Origin: Planctomycetaceae bacterium
Lineage (GTDB): Bacteria; Planctomycetota; Planctomycetia; Planctomycetales; Planctomycetaceae
NCBI GenBank assembly: GCA_947463775.1
Contig: CANHVD010000299.1
Coordinates: forward strand, 1 to 7,058
Direction: 5' to 3'
DNA: 7,058 bases
The notes beneath the pieces are model-generated. The model saw nothing but the letters and a program-made list of their open reading frames with translations, was not told the origin of the DNA and did no database searches. The stretch's first letter is position 1; each line of letters starts with the position of its first letter. Both the position numbers and the translations under genes were made by a program. This document shows, piece by piece, positions 5,881-7,058 of this stretch.

Positions 5881-7058
5881 TGTGCTTCCCTTTCCTGATA
5901 CTCTGAGGTCAGCATCACGACGTTTTTCATCATGGCTTTCAGGTTATCGCGATTCGTGACAAGGACAATCGATCGCTCCGCGTCTGCATTCAGCAGAGCT
6001 TCCAGAATTCTTTGCGATTCTTCGTCAGCCATGGTGTCGAGGAGTTCGTCAATCAGCAGGATTCGAGGATTGGCGGCCAGCGTACGGGCCAGCATCATCC
6101 GACGAAGTTGCGCACAAGTTAATGGCGTCCCTGTGGCATTGAGTGGAGTCTCAAGGCCATTGGGAAGCCGTTGAATTACAGGCATCAGCCCCACAATCTC
6201 AGCCGCAGTTCTGACATCATTGATGCTGATGTCAGGACGCTCCAGATGAATATTCTCCAGAATCGTTCCGTCAAAAATCTCGACATCCCTGGCCAGAGCG
6301 ACTTGTCGCCGGAGAACATCCGGACGTACGTCGCGCGGGTCAACTCCGTTGAGGCGAAGTGAACCTGAGGATGGTTCGCGCAGTCCAAACAGCAGGTCCA
6401 GAAGCAGGCTCTTTCCGGCACCACTTTCTCCCGTCAAAACGACATGTTGCCCCGGGGCAATTTTCAGCGACACATTGTGCAGCATTTCCCTGCCGTCCGC
6501 GAGGTGATAGCAGACCTGATCGACGACGATTCCCGAGTATTCTGGTGAAGTGGCTTCGGGTAACGTCAGCAGGCCATCTGTTCGCTCCGTCGGCAGGTCC
6601 AGAAGAACGCCCAACTTGTCGATCGACGCCATCAGATCATAGAAGCTCTCAATATGCTTCCCGAGTTTCGCAAAGGAACCAACAACGACCGCGACGATCA
6701 ATTCCGCAGCAACCAGTTGCCCAAGAGATAGCTGGTTGCTTATCACAAGCCATCCACCAATGGCCAGCAAAGCGGTGCTAGCCAGCGCCTGCAGCAGCAG
6801 CAGAAACAGAATTTGGCGCATAAGCACTTTGAAGTGCTTTTTTCGCGCGGTCAGGTAATTGAAAACCAGTTGGTCAGAACGCTCCAGAGCGAATTCCGAG
6901 GCACCGTCATAGCGAAAGGTCGTACGACAGCGAGCCAGGTCTTCAAGCCATGCGGCCATCGCGTACTTTGTTTTCGATTCCTTGATGCTGGTCTTCACTG
7001 CACCGCGTCCGAGCACGAACATGCCAAAGAGCAGTAACAGAATCAAGACAACGTCAAA
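5877..7058 (-). CDS. ABC exporter, membrane domain fused to nucleotide-binding domain (5' end outside window)
   Basis: The frame is open to the window edge, giving 393 residues; the true start and first membrane helices lie outside. The visible part holds a helix at the very start, a cytoplasmic-loop-like segment of about 65 residues, then two helices (about 83-106 and 112-130), consistent with helices 4-6 of a type I ABC exporter. The nucleotide-binding domain follows. Walker A is GESGAGKS (6431-6408) and Walker B is ILLIDE (6062-6045), both intact. Three other sites depart from consensus. The Q-loop glutamine is Arg (ALARDVEIF, codon 6290-6288), LSGGQ reads LTCAQ (6122-6108), and the H-loop histidine is Asn (VTNRDN, codon 5954-5952). 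The segment after Walker B, LLDTMADEE, also differs from the usual SALD. It probably energises export through the adaptor and TolC-like partners. The changes suggest a weak or non-catalytic site, perhaps paired with a second ABC subunit encoded further right. The substrate is unknown. Confidence 0.92.
   Translation of the reverse strand, partial: FDVVLILLLLFGMFVLGRGAVKTSIKESKTKYAMAAWLEDLARCRTTFRYDGASEFALERSDQLVFNYLTARKKHFKVLMRQILFLLLLQALASTALLAIGGWLVISNQLSLGQLVAAELIVAVVVGSFAKLGKHIESFYDLMASIDKLGVLLDLPTERTDGLLTLPEATSPEYSGIVVDQVCYHLADGREMLHNVSLKIAPGQHVVLTGESGAGKSLLLDLLFGLREPSSGSLRLNGVDPRDVRPDVLRRQVALARDVEIFDGTILENIHLERPDISINDVRTAAEIVGLMPVIQRLPNGLETPLNATGTPLTCAQLRRMMLARTLAANPRILLIDELLDTMADEESQRILEALLNADAERSIVLVTNRDNLKAMMKNVVMLTSEYQEREAQ

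Noticed and set aside
1..7058. CRISPR arrays, tRNA/rRNA genes, insertion sequences or phage genes
   Set aside because: I saw no regularly spaced repeats, RNA gene signatures, transposase motifs or terminal inverted repeats. The window reads as chromosomal genes in one orientation.

Overview
The window most likely comes from a planctomycete (PVC superphylum). The strongest sign is a short lysine-rich protein at 1624-1881. Its core, with SVDK..L near the start, RSRNVLTRGERI and LPKVR, matches the small basic 'signature protein' family that I know only from PVC bacteria. A bacterial GH3-type adenylating enzyme and an HlyD-type adaptor ending in a WRKLNGFPP segment also fit that group, though these two points rest on memory rather than a search. 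Every gene I can support lies on the minus strand, so transcription runs from right to left.

Right half (7058 to 2473): a three-component, type I secretion-like export cluster in the order ABC exporter, membrane-fusion adaptor, TolC-like outer-membrane factor. The ABC gene enters from the right edge without its 5' part. It shows the last transmembrane helices and a whole nucleotide-binding domain that departs from consensus at the Q-loop, signature motif and H-loop. Its stop overlaps the adaptor start in ATGA. The adaptor has one N-terminal membrane helix, a long coiled-coil hairpin and a split lipoyl/beta-barrel part. After a 315-bp spacer holding a bulged inverted repeat comes a TolC-family protein with a lipoprotein signal and a long acidic, probably disordered linker. 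Together these would span both membranes. The exported substrate cannot be read from this window.

Middle (2472 to 1882): about 590 bp with no gene I can support. It holds a short degenerate tandem repeat, an inverted repeat and a plausible promoter for the small basic protein.

Left part (1881 to 1): the small basic protein starts at a GTG preceded by GGAG and is followed by a strong intrinsic terminator. About 60 bp further on begins a GH3-family acyl-adenylating enzyme, which runs off the left edge after 498 codons. It does not appear as a closed reading frame because its stop lies outside the window. The GH3 and small basic protein genes look functionally independent of the export cluster.
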